A stretch of DNA of 64,000 bases from Algoriphagus boritolerans DSM 17298 = JCM 18970 (lineage in GTDB: Bacteria; Bacteroidota; Bacteroidia; Cytophagales; Cyclobacteriaceae). Of the stretch, positions 35,229 to 44,051 are shown in pieces. Position numbers and translations under genes: made by a program. The notes beneath the pieces are model-generated. The model did no database searches. It was not told where the DNA came from and saw only the letters and a program-made list of their open reading frames with translations. The stretch lies in the NCBI RefSeq assembly GCF_900108085.1, contig NZ_FNVR01000015.1, forward strand, positions 1-64,000, written 5' to 3'. Position 1 is the stretch's first letter; every line of letters starts with the position of its first letter.

Positions 35229-36710
35229 TTAATGCCCAGCTGAAACCGGTGAAATGTCGGGGTCGATTTGCTTATTTTCCCTGATCCTTAAGGTGGCAGC
35301 TGCTGCGATGAGAAGGAAGATTCCTGCGAAAGTGATGGCTTGGCCCGCGTCGTTTTGAAGGAAAGTTTTGGAAATAAAACCGAATGTAAGCGTCTGCAAA
35401 ATCATCGGAATTACGATCATCATGTTGATGATGCCCATGTAGACTCCGTAGCGCTCTTTCGGAATCTCGTTGACCACGAGCAGGTAAGGAATGCCCATCA
35501 TACTCGCCCAAGCGATCCCAAATCCGGTCATCGGCGCAAAAAGCAGGTATTTATTTTCGATCATGGGGAAAATGATCAATCCCAATCCTGCCATCATGAG
35601 ACAAAAGAAATGGACTTTTTTGGGTCCGAATTTTCTCGCCATTCCCACCAGAAAAAAGGCAGAAAGGAAAGTGACGATGTTATACCAGCCATTGACTAGG
35701 CCTGTCCAGCCGACGGCTTCTTCATATTTCCCCGGATCACTCGCGGGCGTGGCATCCCAAACTGATAGGGCGATACTTTTTGCGGCATTTTGCCAATAGC
35801 AAAAGAGTGCATACCACTGGAAAAGGTAAACCAATGCCAACTTCCACATCACAGATGGCATCTGGATGATGGACTCGATAATCTCCAGGTTTTGGGCAAA
35901 TAGCACTTTGGTCGTAGGGTTGTTTTCAGCCCAATGGATGGTTTTTCGGATCAGTTTTCGATCAAAAATCGAGGGAATCAGCAGAATGAAAAAGACCAAG
36001 TAAGCGACCAAAGTGGTTAATATCGAAAGAAAAAACTGAATGGCAGGATGAGGCATCCCTTTGTTCCGTTCTTTCAAAAGGGCCAATTCTTCCGCGGAGG
36101 GAGGATATTCAGGCGTTTTGGACATGCTCCAGAGCACCGAGGTGATGGAGCAGATCGTCCCCAGGAAAAAGGAGGCATAGACCCACATTGGAAGCGAACC
36201 GATGGTTCCCTTGAAGAAAATCTGGAAGATAAATAAGGAAATATTGGCCAAAGTGATACCGAGTCCGGTGAAGAAGCTTTGGGTCAAAAATCCCTGACCA
36301 TACTGCTCCTTGGGAAGTGAATCCGCGATTAGCGCCCGGTAAGGTTCCATCGCCGTATTGTTTGCCGCATCCAGCACCCAAAGTAAGCCAGCCGCCATCC
36401 AAAGCGTGCTACTGAATGGATAAAAGAACAAACAGATGCTGCACATCAAAGCGCCAATGAAAAAATAGGGTTTTCTTCTCCCGTACTTCTCACTCCAGGT
36501 GCTGTCACTCAGTGCTCCGATGATGGGTTGAATGAGCAATCCCGTCATCGGTCCGGCCAGATTCAAAAGCGGAATCTCATCCGGTGCAGCACCCAGCATG
36601 TCGTAGATTGGATTGACTGCGCTTTGCTGTAGTCCAAAGCTGTATTGGATCCCAAAAAACCCAACATTCATATTGATTATTTGGGAAAAGGAGAGTTTGG
36701 GTTTTTGCAT
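35229..36710 (-). CDS. Sugar transporter, MFS/GPH type (SLC45-like)
   Basis: Inner-membrane protein of 493 residues with twelve predicted helices. The N-terminal half carries PIIGALSDSTWSEKYGRRKP, the MFS loop 2-3 motif with the RRKP form seen in sucrose and maltose carriers of the SLC45/GPH group. A long cytoplasmic loop (about residues 185-290) is present. It precedes the amylosucrase-like gene by 98 bp on the same strand, so sucrose or a small glucan is the likely substrate. A palindrome separates the two genes. Confidence 0.85.
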   Translation of the reverse strand: MQKPKLSFSQIINMNVGFFGIQYSFGLQQSAVNPIYDMLGAAPDEIPLLNLAGPMTGLLIQPIIGALSDSTWSEKYGRRKPYFFIGALMCSICLFFYPFSSTLWMAAGLLWVLDAANNTAMEPYRALIADSLPKEQYGQGFLTQSFFTGLGITLANISLFIFQIFFKGTIGSLPMWVYASFFLGTICSITSVLWSMSKTPEYPPSAEELALLKERNKGMPHPAIQFFLSILTTLVAYLVFFILLIPSIFDRKLIRKTIHWAENNPTTKVLFAQNLEIIESIIQMPSVMWKLALVYLFQWYALFCYWQNAAKSIALSVWDATPASDPGKYEEAVGWTGLVNGWYNIVTFLSAFFLVGMARKFGPKKVHFFCLMMAGLGLIIFPMIENKYLLFAPMTGFGIAWASMMGIPYLLVVNEIPKERYGVYMGIINMMIVIPMILQTLTFGFISKTFLQNDAGQAITFAGIFLLIAAAATLRIRENKQIDPDISPVSAGH

Positions 36711-36885
36711 CGGGTGAGGTTTGGGTTATTGCAAAAGGTAAGTCAGTTCGTTTTTCAACTTCAAAAAATACAAAGTTTTTAGGATGAAAAAAGCCCCTCA
36801 AAAGTCAGCAATGAAAGTTTTATTGCCGAATCCCTTTGGAAATCGTTTGATATTCCCACAATTGTTTCGGAGGAAAATGAAAAAG

Positions 36886-36916
36886 AAAACCCCGAAAGGA
36901 GCACTTTCAGGGTTTC
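36886..36916 (-). terminator. Terminator on the minus strand
   Basis: Read on the minus strand, AACCC-GAAAG-type arms around a five-base loop are followed by a T-rich run (TTTTCTTTTTC). It lies 19 bases past the stop of the truncated gene at 36935. The remaining 36711-36885 holds no gene I can see. Confidence 0.6.
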
Positions 36917-36934
36917 TGTCATAGCTGATTGAAA

Positions 36935-37273
36935 TTAATTCTGCAGTCGGATTTGAATTTCCTGAATCAGACCGTCGTACTTTTTCAGAATTCGGGCCCA
37001 GTCTTGGAATTTCTCATCGTCTTTGACCGTCACGGGATTTTTTCCGTCCAAAAATGCTTCCTGACTGACCAGTTTAACCGCATAGGCTACTTGATCCGAA
37101 TTTCCTCCACTGGATACAATCACCCGAGTACGGATAATGCTGGATTGGAAGTTCTGTACCTGCCAAGCAGTAGTCAAATAGCCGGTGTTGTAATCCACCG
37201 TCTCGAGGATATCAAAGTAGCCTGTAATGATGGAACTGAGGATTTTCCAGGATTCTTCAGGCCCAAGCTTTCT
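36935..37273 (-). pseudogene. 5'-truncated gene for an uncharacterised protein
   Basis: The open frame starts at AGA 37273 directly after a TGA and reads through LGPEESWKILSSIITGYFDILETV, then a GTG at 37198 and 87 more residues ending IQEIQIRLQN. The text upstream of the GTG is plainly protein-like, and no ATG, GTG or TTG precedes it in frame. So the N-terminal half, where a signal peptide would be expected, is missing and the frame runs into the 3' end of the M19 dipeptidase gene. Family not recognised. A terminator follows. Confidence 0.6.
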
Positions 37274-38327
37274 TCAAAAAGTTCAACCAATTGCCATGCA
37301 TTACTTTTTCTATGTCTGAAGCCTTGTAGCCTCTTTTTTGGAGTAATTCAGGAATTTTTTGCAGATCAGCGATCCTTTCCAGATCCGATGGACATTGTTC
37401 GGTACCAAAAGCGCCATCCAAGTCCGATCCTATTCCGATGTGATTTGCATTTCCTGCTATTTGACAGATGTGATCCAAGTGGTCTAAAACAGTAGAAATC
37501 GTGACCGCTCTTTCTTTGGGAGTGGACTTGCCGCGGACCCAACCCGGACTCAGCATCCAGGCATCAAAGGCACCTCCGATTACAGCCCCGCGATCTACCA
37601 AGGCTTTGATCATCTCATCGGAAAACTGTCGGTTGTGATCGACCAAAGCCCGGCAATTGTTGTGACTTGCCCAGACTGGTCCTTGATAAATCTCCAACGC
37701 ATCCCAAAAAGCCAAATCACAGAGGTGGGTGGTATCCAAAATGATCCCGAGCTCATCCATTTTCTTTACCAGTTCTTTCCCCTGATTATTCAAAGGCGCA
37801 GAAGAATCTGTGCCAAAGGCATAGCGTCCGGGCCCATAGTGTGCCGGACCCAAAGCTCTTAGGCCACTTTCGTAAGCTTTTTCCAGATAATCCAAATTCA
37901 CAATCGAGTCCGCTCCTTCCAATGAAAGGATAAAACCAACAGGCTTGGCAGAATTGTCTTTTCCTTCATTCCAAAGCGCTAAATGACTTTCCAACTGATT
38001 CAAATTCCGGATTTGAGCCATCTCGCCTTTCTCGACCATCGCCTGATACCATGCCAATTGACCTTGCGTCTGCGCCCAAGCCTGCTCGGGAGAGTGCCAA
38101 CCGGGAAGATTATTGTCAGGAGCAACAAATCGTGCTATCTGAGTAGCCACGACCAAGCCTATATTTCCTTTGCGCAGCTCTGGAAGAGAGACGGTCGCAT
38201 TGCCCCGATCAGGCTTGTCAGTCAAGCCTTTTTCCCGTGCATTGATTTCCGAGACGGGTCGGGTGAGATCCCGATTCCATTCGAGGGCATTCATACTCAG
38301 GTCAAGGTGCGCGTCGATGGTAAACAT
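37257..38327 (-). CDS. Membrane dipeptidase, peptidase family M19 (second copy)
   Basis: Protein of 356 residues with the M19 zinc site: TIDAHLDLSMN, then LDTTHLCDLAFWDAL and PVWASHNNCRALVDH, and GIGSDLDGAFG near the end. I start at ATG 38327 (MFTIDAHL); a TTG 51 bases further out adds an unlikely leader. It differs clearly from the M19 enzyme at 2487 and is longer. It is transcribed behind the methyltransferase gene (four-base gap), so both form an operon. Substrate unknown; likely D- or peptide-derived dipeptides. Confidence 0.87.
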   Translation of the reverse strand: MFTIDAHLDLSMNALEWNRDLTRPVSEINAREKGLTDKPDRGNATVSLPELRKGNIGLVVATQIARFVAPDNNLPGWHSPEQAWAQTQGQLAWYQAMVEKGEMAQIRNLNQLESHLALWNEGKDNSAKPVGFILSLEGADSIVNLDYLEKAYESGLRALGPAHYGPGRYAFGTDSSAPLNNQGKELVKKMDELGIILDTTHLCDLAFWDALEIYQGPVWASHNNCRALVDHNRQFSDEMIKALVDRGAVIGGAFDAWMLSPGWVRGKSTPKERAVTISTVLDHLDHICQIAGNANHIGIGSDLDGAFGTEQCPSDLERIADLQKIPELLQKRGYKASDIEKVMHGNWLNFLKKAWA

Positions 38328-38331
38328 GGCT

Positions 38332-39042
38332 TTAGAAGGATTGAAGGATGAAAACGGTTGGGATTTTATGAAGGTCAATCGGGAATTTCTTCCAATCGGC
38401 GATGGTCTTGGTTTGGATAAATTCGTCTGCGGCTGTCAAATTTTTTGCGATGCAAAGTTTGGTGTTTCCGGAGAGTGTGGCCAAGACTTCTTCCAGCATC
38501 TGATTATTCCGGAAAGGTGTCTCCATGAAAATCTGGGCTCGGTGTTCACGGAGCGATTCAGATTCCAACTTTTTCAAAGCAGCAGCACGCTCCTTTTTGT
38601 CAATGGGTAAATAACCGTGAAACGCGAAAGACTGTCCCGAAAACCCGGAACCCATAAGTGCCAAAAACATAGAGCTTGGACCGGAGATCGGGACAACTTG
38701 AATATCCTTTGAGTGCGCATATGCTACTGCAAGAGCTCCGGGATCGGCAATGCCGGGACAGCCTGCCTCCGAAATGACCCCGATATCCGCTCCATTCATC
38801 AGGGGCTGCATGAGCCGATTGATCGATTCGGGAGGGGTGCCTTTGTCCAAGGTTTCCATGTGAACTTCCTCCAGGTTTACCCCCAGCTTCAAGCTGGAAA
38901 TATAACGGCGGGCGGAGCGGGGATTCTCGACCAAAAAGATCTTGGTATGAGCAATGACATCTTGTACTTGTGGCGAAATCACCCAATGGGCTGTGTTATC
39001 GGCGAGGACATTGGGGATTAAGAAAAGCTTTCCTTTGGGCAT
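38332..39042 (-). CDS. SAM-dependent methyltransferase, RsmI/tetrapyrrole methylase family
   Basis: Protein of 236 residues of the tetrapyrrole-methylase fold. GKLFLIPNVLADN at the start, IGVISEAGCPGIADPG (the RsmI-type loop) and VPISGPSSMFLALMGSGF are clear. RsmI proper 2'-O-methylates C1402 of 16S rRNA; this Bacteroidota version is shorter and lacks the usual P-loop-like GTLYIVATPIGN start, so it may have a different target. Start at ATG 39042 (MPKGKLFL). It precedes the M19 gene. Confidence 0.8.
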   Translation of the reverse strand: MPKGKLFLIPNVLADNTAHWVISPQVQDVIAHTKIFLVENPRSARRYISSLKLGVNLEEVHMETLDKGTPPESINRLMQPLMNGADIGVISEAGCPGIADPGALAVAYAHSKDIQVVPISGPSSMFLALMGSGFSGQSFAFHGYLPIDKKERAAALKKLESESLREHRAQIFMETPFRNNQMLEEVLATLSGNTKLCIAKNLTAADEFIQTKTIADWKKFPIDLHKIPTVFILQSF

Positions 39043-39216
39043 GGGGTAAAATTCGGAAGAAAAATGGCAACCATCTGAAATTACTGTCAAAATCTCATTT
39101 TTAACCAGTAACTAATTGGCAACTATAAATTGAAAATTCTTCTAAAAAAAATGTTAGAGTATTTTGCAGTTCATTTTTTTTTTATTCATTTGATTAAACT
39201 TTTAAAACAAACTTTT

Positions 39217-39890
39217 ATGAATAAACGCTTGAAAAATTTTGGAGGGATTATCCTCCTCGGAGCCACACTTTCGGCCTGTATTCCAGACCAAAATGAAGAC
39301 TTTCCTGAGCTATCGCGAGACAAAGGAGTGGAAGTCGTAGGCAAAACATTGAGTTTTGCTGATTTTGAATCTTATGAAAATGCGATTCAGGATCCTAAAG
39401 AAATCCTATCCTTAGATTTTTATTTCATTGCAAAGCTGACGAAGACGGAAAGTACTTCTTCAAATGCCAGAATCTTTTCTGATGAGGAATCCAAAGCATT
39501 GAAAGAATATCAAGGTTCCTTGATATTTTAGATGAGGATGGGATGGTAATCATTGATAATAAATTATTCTATCTCGATTTCGCCAATCGTTTGGTGGCTG
39601 TGACTTCTGATCTCTCCTTACGGGAATCTTTGAAAAATGGAGAATTCGATTCAAATGAGGTTTATCTTTTTTCTTTTAAGGACGAGGTTCTTGAATTATT
39701 AGAAAAAGGATCTGAAGGAACTATTTTTTCAAAAAGCAAAAATGAAATAGAAAATAGAAGAGTTAATGCTTTTTATGTGGGAGATAATTGTGAATGGGAT
39801 GAATGTCGTTACAACGAAGACACTCCCGGTACTACAGGTATGGATTATCGTTTAGAAGCAAAATTTTATTCATGTTCAAAAATGTACTAA
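39217..39890 (+). pseudogene. Frameshifted lipoprotein gene
   Basis: ATG 39217 starts a lipoprotein signal (NKRLKNFGGIILLGATLSACI, cysteine at residue 22) whose frame stops at 39531. The next frame, open before the TTG at 39543, reads FLDILDEDGMVIIDNKLFYLDF and continues to 39890. The joint is at CAAGGTTCCTTGAT (about 39508-39521); one extra T after GGT would join the parts into a protein of about 225 residues. Either a real mutation or a sequence error. Family unknown. Its last 19 bases overlap the next gene. Confidence 0.6.
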
Positions 39891-40609
39891 TAATCTTACT
39901 GCTATTTTTAGCACTTCAGTCCAAAGTTTATCCACAAAGCACTATCAATCTTTCCTTTGGATTTCCAAAGATCAATTGGGATTATAGTGGAAACTTTGAC
40001 GGGTTGAGAACTGTCTATAGAAACGGATGGTCAATTACCGCTTCGGGTTTAAAAATCAAAAAGAACGGTTTTATTTATGGAATAGATCTAGGCGTAAATA
40101 GATACGGGAACGGATTTCAATTTGAATTTATGCGGTATGACCTTAAAGAAATTCATCATTTCTCAATATTGCCTTTAATTGGGTATGAACATCACCTGCG
40201 TGAAACTAAGTTTTCTGTCCGATTTAACTCGGCATTCGGTATTGGGATTATACCTATTGAAAATAAATTTTATGAAAGTGATAGTACATTCCAAATAAGA
40301 CGTGTCGTAAAACAGAATGCTGATGGAAGTACCTATAGCGTACCACTATACGATCTTACGTTTTCTGGTTCCCAAGAAATCAAAAGCCGAATTTTCCCTT
40401 TGATTAAACCGAATATTGAACTTCATTATTCTATTGGTGGAAGATCAACACTGTTTGCAAAAGGAACCCTGGGAATATCTTTGGTGGAGGATGTGATCGT
40501 GAGGGATTTTCCCGAGATCATCTATGAATCTGAGGAGTATCAAGTCACTCATTCGACCAGTCTAAGCTATTCTTGCTTGGAAATTGGATATTCTTACAGA
40601 GTCAAGTGA
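39872..40609 (+). CDS. Secreted outer-membrane-type protein, uncharacterised
   Basis: Protein of 245 residues. I start at ATG 39872 (MFKNVLIILLLFLALQSK), which gives a proper signal peptide ending VYPQ; longer readings lack one. The rest alternates aromatic and polar residues (FHHFSILPLIGYEHHLRE-like strands) and ends in EIGYSYRVK, which looks like a small beta-barrel finishing with an outer-membrane insertion strand. It overlaps the preceding lipoprotein frame by 19 bases, so they were probably co-translated. A terminator follows. Confidence 0.65.
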   Translation: MFKNVLIILLLFLALQSKVYPQSTINLSFGFPKINWDYSGNFDGLRTVYRNGWSITASGLKIKKNGFIYGIDLGVNRYGNGFQFEFMRYDLKEIHHFSILPLIGYEHHLRETKFSVRFNSAFGIGIIPIENKFYESDSTFQIRRVVKQNADGSTYSVPLYDLTFSGSQEIKSRIFPLIKPNIELHYSIGGRSTLFAKGTLGISLVEDVIVRDFPEIIYESEEYQVTHSTSLSYSCLEIGYSYRVK

Positions 40610-40630
40610 AAGTTATTCACAACTACCAAA

Positions 40631-40659
40631 AGCTGTCAGAAATTCTGACGGCTTTTTTT
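40631..40659 (+). terminator. Terminator after the outer-membrane-type gene
   Basis: AGCTGTCAGAA pairs with TTCTGACGGCT and is followed by a T run. A degraded copy (CTGTCAGAAATTCTGGCAGC) lies upstream of the intact amidohydrolase at 42482-42501. Confidence 0.75.
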
Positions 40660-40691
40660 GTACCTTTTTGGTTCAGTTTTCCCCCCAAGCT

Positions 40692-40842
40692 ATGAAGCCA
40701 AGTCAATTTCTCACCCTATTATTTCTTGCATTTTCCTTTCAGGCCTCTGCCCAAAATCTCAAAGCCCTCGTAGGCGGTACCCTGATCGACGGTTTTGGAG
40801 GTACTCCGATCCGTAATTCGGTGATCCTCATCGAAGGTGAGG
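40692..40842 (+). pseudogene. Duplicated 5' fragment of the amidohydrolase gene
   Basis: ATG 40692 starts a signal peptide and NLKALVGGTLIDGFGGTP, then IRNSVILIEGE, which matches the first 50 residues of the intact amidohydrolase at 42655. Homology stops at about 40842, and the frame then runs into unrelated sequence to a stop at 40904. The upstream flank (TTTTGTACCTTTTTGGTTC and the terminator) is also shared with 42482-42650. It is a partial copy left by duplication or insertion and cannot encode an enzyme. Confidence 0.8.
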
Positions 40843-40870
40843 GGAAAAGTGGTGGGCGAAGTGGAAAAGT

Positions 40871-40903
40871 TATCGTGAGTTGCCCCGGGTGCAACCCACG
40901 ATA
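40871..40903. repeat. Palindrome at the breakpoint of the amidohydrolase fragment
   Basis: TATCGTGaGTTGC (40871-40883) and GCAACcCACGATA (40891-40903) form a 13-position stem with one mismatch around CCCGGGT. It lies between the end of the amidohydrolase homology and the end of the broken subtilase gene. Confidence 0.7.
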
Positions 40904-40925
40904 GCTATTGGTTTGATGATTTTTA

Positions 40926-41895
40926 TTCGATGATGATTTGCTCCCTCGTGAGCTCTCCATCGACCACCACATGGATAAAATAAATTCCTTTTTGAAGGTG
41001 CGAAACTTCAAAGGTCATTTTCCCAGCCACACTGATTCCTATTGCAATTTCTCTGCCTTCTTTATCCAATAATCCCAGCACATGCTTGTCCATGTGCTCC
41101 GTTATTTAATGGAGCACCAAATCCATTGGGGTCTGTTGGGGTAAATCCTTGCAAAACTCTGCCATTCAGATCTTCATGGGCCTCCACCCCATCATCTATC
41201 ACCGCCACTCTCACTTGGTTCAGCCCCCTGCTTAGTTGCCATGCCTGTGGAGCATTGATGTCTATGTCATTGCCTTGGTTGAGGTAATATTGCTGTGCGT
41301 AAAGCGGATCGGTGGGGGTAACCTGGTATCTTTCAATAGCAGCAATAAAGTTGGGATGACTATACCTGACCAAACCGCTTTCATAAATTTTATTGGCTAG
41401 GCTAATAACTTTCTGCCAATCCTTTATCCGTATGGTATAGGTATCATGCTTTGTAGCTTCATATGAAAGATACTCTCCTGAAATTAGTCTCAATATTTCA
41501 TGGATTTCCATGCCTACTTTCGGCTGTAATAAGATCTCGCCTGTGAGGAAAACAGGAGGTCCTTCTCCTACCAACCTTTGACCATAAGCCGCGGCCTCAA
41601 TTTGAGGATGGGAACGAATGAGTGATTCCAGGCTAGGTGCATTTTGGCTAAACTCGATCAACAACCCGCTCGCTGACCTGAGGAGGTTTATATTCCTCAC
41701 AGAATACGCAGCCTGAATTTTACTTTTCACTACATCCACATTGGCTGAGGCCACACTAATGATTACATGATTTCTATCCTCCTGAAGGGAATGCTTTTGG
41801 TTCGCCGACCAGTAATAGCTATCCTGTTGGGTCATCAATGATGTGGAAGTGAATAATAAAAAGGAAAGAAATAGAAGGGTTAAATTACTTTTCAT
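40926..41895 (-). pseudogene. Subtilisin-like serine peptidase with its middle deleted
   Basis: ATG 41895 starts a signal peptide, a propeptide-like region, and the S8 domain with VAVIDDGVEAHED (catalytic aspartate) and GAHGQACAGIIG (catalytic histidine), where the frame stops at 41062 after 277 residues. The following sequence in another frame reads VLGLLDKEGREIAIG, then LQKGIYFIHVVVDG and stops at 40926, which is the tail of a type IX secretion C-terminal domain. The segment with the catalytic serine is missing, so the protein is dead. It was once a secreted T9SS peptidase. Confidence 0.75.
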
Positions 41896-41905
41896 GGGCT
41901 AAAAA

Positions 41906-42262
41906 CTAGTCTGAAGTTGAATAATTCGTAATAATTATTTTAGGAGCCTTAATCAACACGTCTGCTGTGCAGTAAACCGAATCCCGATCTTTTTTTTGGT
42001 CAAAAAATCGATAATTAAAATAAATAATACTGTCTTGTATAGGGTTTCCGGGAAATAAAACAACATTTTCTATTTGTAAACCTGTTGAGGAAATCGATCC
42101 TCCTTTAAGGTTTCCAGATTCTATCTGAATTACATTTACAAAATTACAAGATGGAAATTCTATTAGCCTTCCCTTCACACTTTCTGGCAAGGAGTCGTCT
42201 TCACAGGCAAAAAAAATAAAGCCTGTTAAAAACACTAGAATACTCTTAATCAGGGTTTTCAT
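41906..42262 (-). CDS. Small lipoprotein, uncharacterised
   Basis: Protein of 118 residues with a lipoprotein signal (SILVFLTGFIFFACEDD, cysteine near residue 19). I start at ATG 42262 (MKTLIKSI); the longer reading from 42361 only adds a non-signal leader. The mature part is short, with SVKGRLIEFPSCNFVNVIQ and a YFNYRFFDQKKDRDS stretch. Family not recognised. Ten bases upstream of the broken subtilase on the same strand, so it may have been its operon partner. Confidence 0.6.
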   Translation of the reverse strand: MKTLIKSILVFLTGFIFFACEDDSLPESVKGRLIEFPSCNFVNVIQIESGNLKGGSISSTGLQIENVVLFPGNPIQDSIIYFNYRFFDQKKDRDSVYCTADVLIKAPKIIITNYSTSD

Positions 42263-42540
42263 ATCTTTCAAATTTAGTTCTAAGACGATCATAATAGATA
42301 ATTCGTTACAGTTCGAAAAGAAAAAAATGAAAGTTTCTTGGAAAAAGAGAACTAAACTCAATTGGGGATTGGAAGGAACCTAACCAATTCCAGACATCAA
42401 CTCCAGGGAGATTTTTGGATAATACAGTTGGGCTATCAGATTCTCTTGAAGTAAATACCGAATGTTTACATTTACCCAAAATCTGTCAGAAATTCTGGCA
42501 GCTTCTTTCTGAAAGTCTAAAAAAACAAAATGATTGGACT

Positions 42541-42571
42541 AGACCTGTCAGGTTTTGAAAACCTGACAGGT
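42541..42571. repeat. Palindrome, copy of the 35180 element
   Basis: AGACCTGTCAGGTTTT, a single G, and AAAACCTGACAGGT form 14-bp arms. It differs from the element at 35180-35214 by G-to-T and matching C-to-A changes that keep the pairing. It sits upstream of the intact amidohydrolase but not of its duplicated fragment. The rest of the 42263-42654 gap holds only degraded terminator and promoter sequence. Confidence 0.75.
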
Positions 42572-42654
42572 GTTTTTACACTTTCTTAGCTAATGATGAC
42601 CACCTCAATTCATCTAAGTTTTGTACCTTTTTGGTTCTTATTTCCACCGAACTT

Positions 42655-43989
42655 ATGAAGTCAACCAAATTTCTTTCCCTCTTATTTCTCATCATTTCTT
42701 TCAATTCACCTGCACAAAATCTCAAAGCCCTTGTTGGCGGAACATTAATCGATGGATTTGGAGGAACACCCATTCGAAATTCAGTGATTATTATCGAAAA
42801 TGAACGGATCAAATCCATTGGCCAAGTGGGAAGTTTAGCCATTCCTGCTGGCGCAGAAGTTATTTCCACCGAAGGTATGAGCGTCCTGCCTGGACTTTGG
42901 GATATGCACGTGCACTTGATGCTCAATGGACACAGCGACTACACCCATTGGGACAGCACCTATATCGATGTATTTGAATCCGTGATCATGCCTTCTTCGG
43001 CGCATCAGTTATTGATGGCGGGTGTAACAAGTGCCAGAGATTTGGGCGCACCCTTGGAAGCCAGCATCAATGTGCGTAATCGAATCAACAAAGGTGAAAT
43101 TCCCGGCCCTACGATTTATGTGTCAGGACCATTTATCCAAAAAGCGCCTTATCCCAATACCGAAGCCTTCCGTTGGGGCGTGAATGGGGCCGCCGATGCC
43201 CGAGCCAAAGTCAAAAAACTCGTCGATGCCGGAGTTGATGTGATCAAACTGATCGATCAGGATCAGATGACCCTTGAGGAAGCCAAAGCCGTGGTCGATG
43301 AAGCGCACAAGTACGGTAAAATGGTCGTCGGCCACTCACACCGCCCTGACGAAATCCGTATCGGCCTTCAAATTGGAGTGGACAATTTTGAACATACGGG
43401 TTTGAGTTCATCGCCTGAATATCCCGAGGACATCATGTTGATGTTGAAAGAGCGGGCAGCCAAAATGAACCTCGGCCCACTCTTTTGGACCCCCACCGTG
43501 GAGGGGCTATTCAACTACGAATATGTGCGTGATAATCCTGAGAAGCTGGATGATCCTTCCTGGCATTTGGGTTTGCCGGATTCCATTATTCGGGATATTC
43601 GGGCTAGTCTTCGCTTTCCCGGAAGGATGTCCTATTTCCAACTTACTCCAGTCAGAAAGCCGACTTTGGACCGAAAGTTTGCCCAATTGAGAGAAAGTGG
43701 CGTGGTGATGCTGGTGGGAACTGACAGCGGCATTCCGATGAAGTTTCACAGCCAAAGCACCTGGAATGAGCTGGATGTCTGGGTGAATCATTTTGGAATG
43801 GATCCATTGCTGACGATCAAAGCCGCGACCTATTGGCCGGCGGTTGCCATGAAAGTGGACAAAGACTATGGGACCATTTCCGAAGGAAAATACGCTGATA
43901 TCATCGCTGTCAGCGGAGATGTGCTACGCTATATTAACCTACTTCAGAATGTGGATCTGGTGATAAAGCATGGGAAGAAGGTGAAGTGA
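42655..43989 (+). CDS. Secreted amidohydrolase, imidazolonepropionase-like
   Basis: Protein of 444 residues with a signal peptide (FLSLLFLIISFNSPAQ). Metal-site elements: WDMHVHLML (HxH), VIKLIDQD (lysine position), VVGHSHRPDE (histidine), NFEHTGL (second histidine) and GTDSGIP (aspartate). These mark the amidohydrolase superfamily; the Xaa-Pro/imidazolone group is closest, and the natural substrate is unknown. ATG 42655 chosen over a TTG eight codons earlier. Its 5' end is duplicated at 40692. Likely periplasmic. Confidence 0.88.
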   Translation: MKSTKFLSLLFLIISFNSPAQNLKALVGGTLIDGFGGTPIRNSVIIIENERIKSIGQVGSLAIPAGAEVISTEGMSVLPGLWDMHVHLMLNGHSDYTHWDSTYIDVFESVIMPSSAHQLLMAGVTSARDLGAPLEASINVRNRINKGEIPGPTIYVSGPFIQKAPYPNTEAFRWGVNGAADARAKVKKLVDAGVDVIKLIDQDQMTLEEAKAVVDEAHKYGKMVVGHSHRPDEIRIGLQIGVDNFEHTGLSSSPEYPEDIMLMLKERAAKMNLGPLFWTPTVEGLFNYEYVRDNPEKLDDPSWHLGLPDSIIRDIRASLRFPGRMSYFQLTPVRKPTLDRKFAQLRESGVVMLVGTDSGIPMKFHSQSTWNELDVWVNHFGMDPLLTIKAATYWPAVAMKVDKDYGTISEGKYADIIAVSGDVLRYINLLQNVDLVIKHGKKVK

Positions 43990-44051
43990 TCAGTGGGCAG
44001 TCGCAGTAGGCAGAAGTGGGCAGTTTTCAGTTGCAATAGCGCATAAAAAGA

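Noticed and set aside
36929..37495. Plus-strand frame of 188 codons across the M19 3' end
   Set aside because: Overlaps two minus-strand protein-like frames and a minus-strand terminator lies beside it; composition is not that of a real protein.
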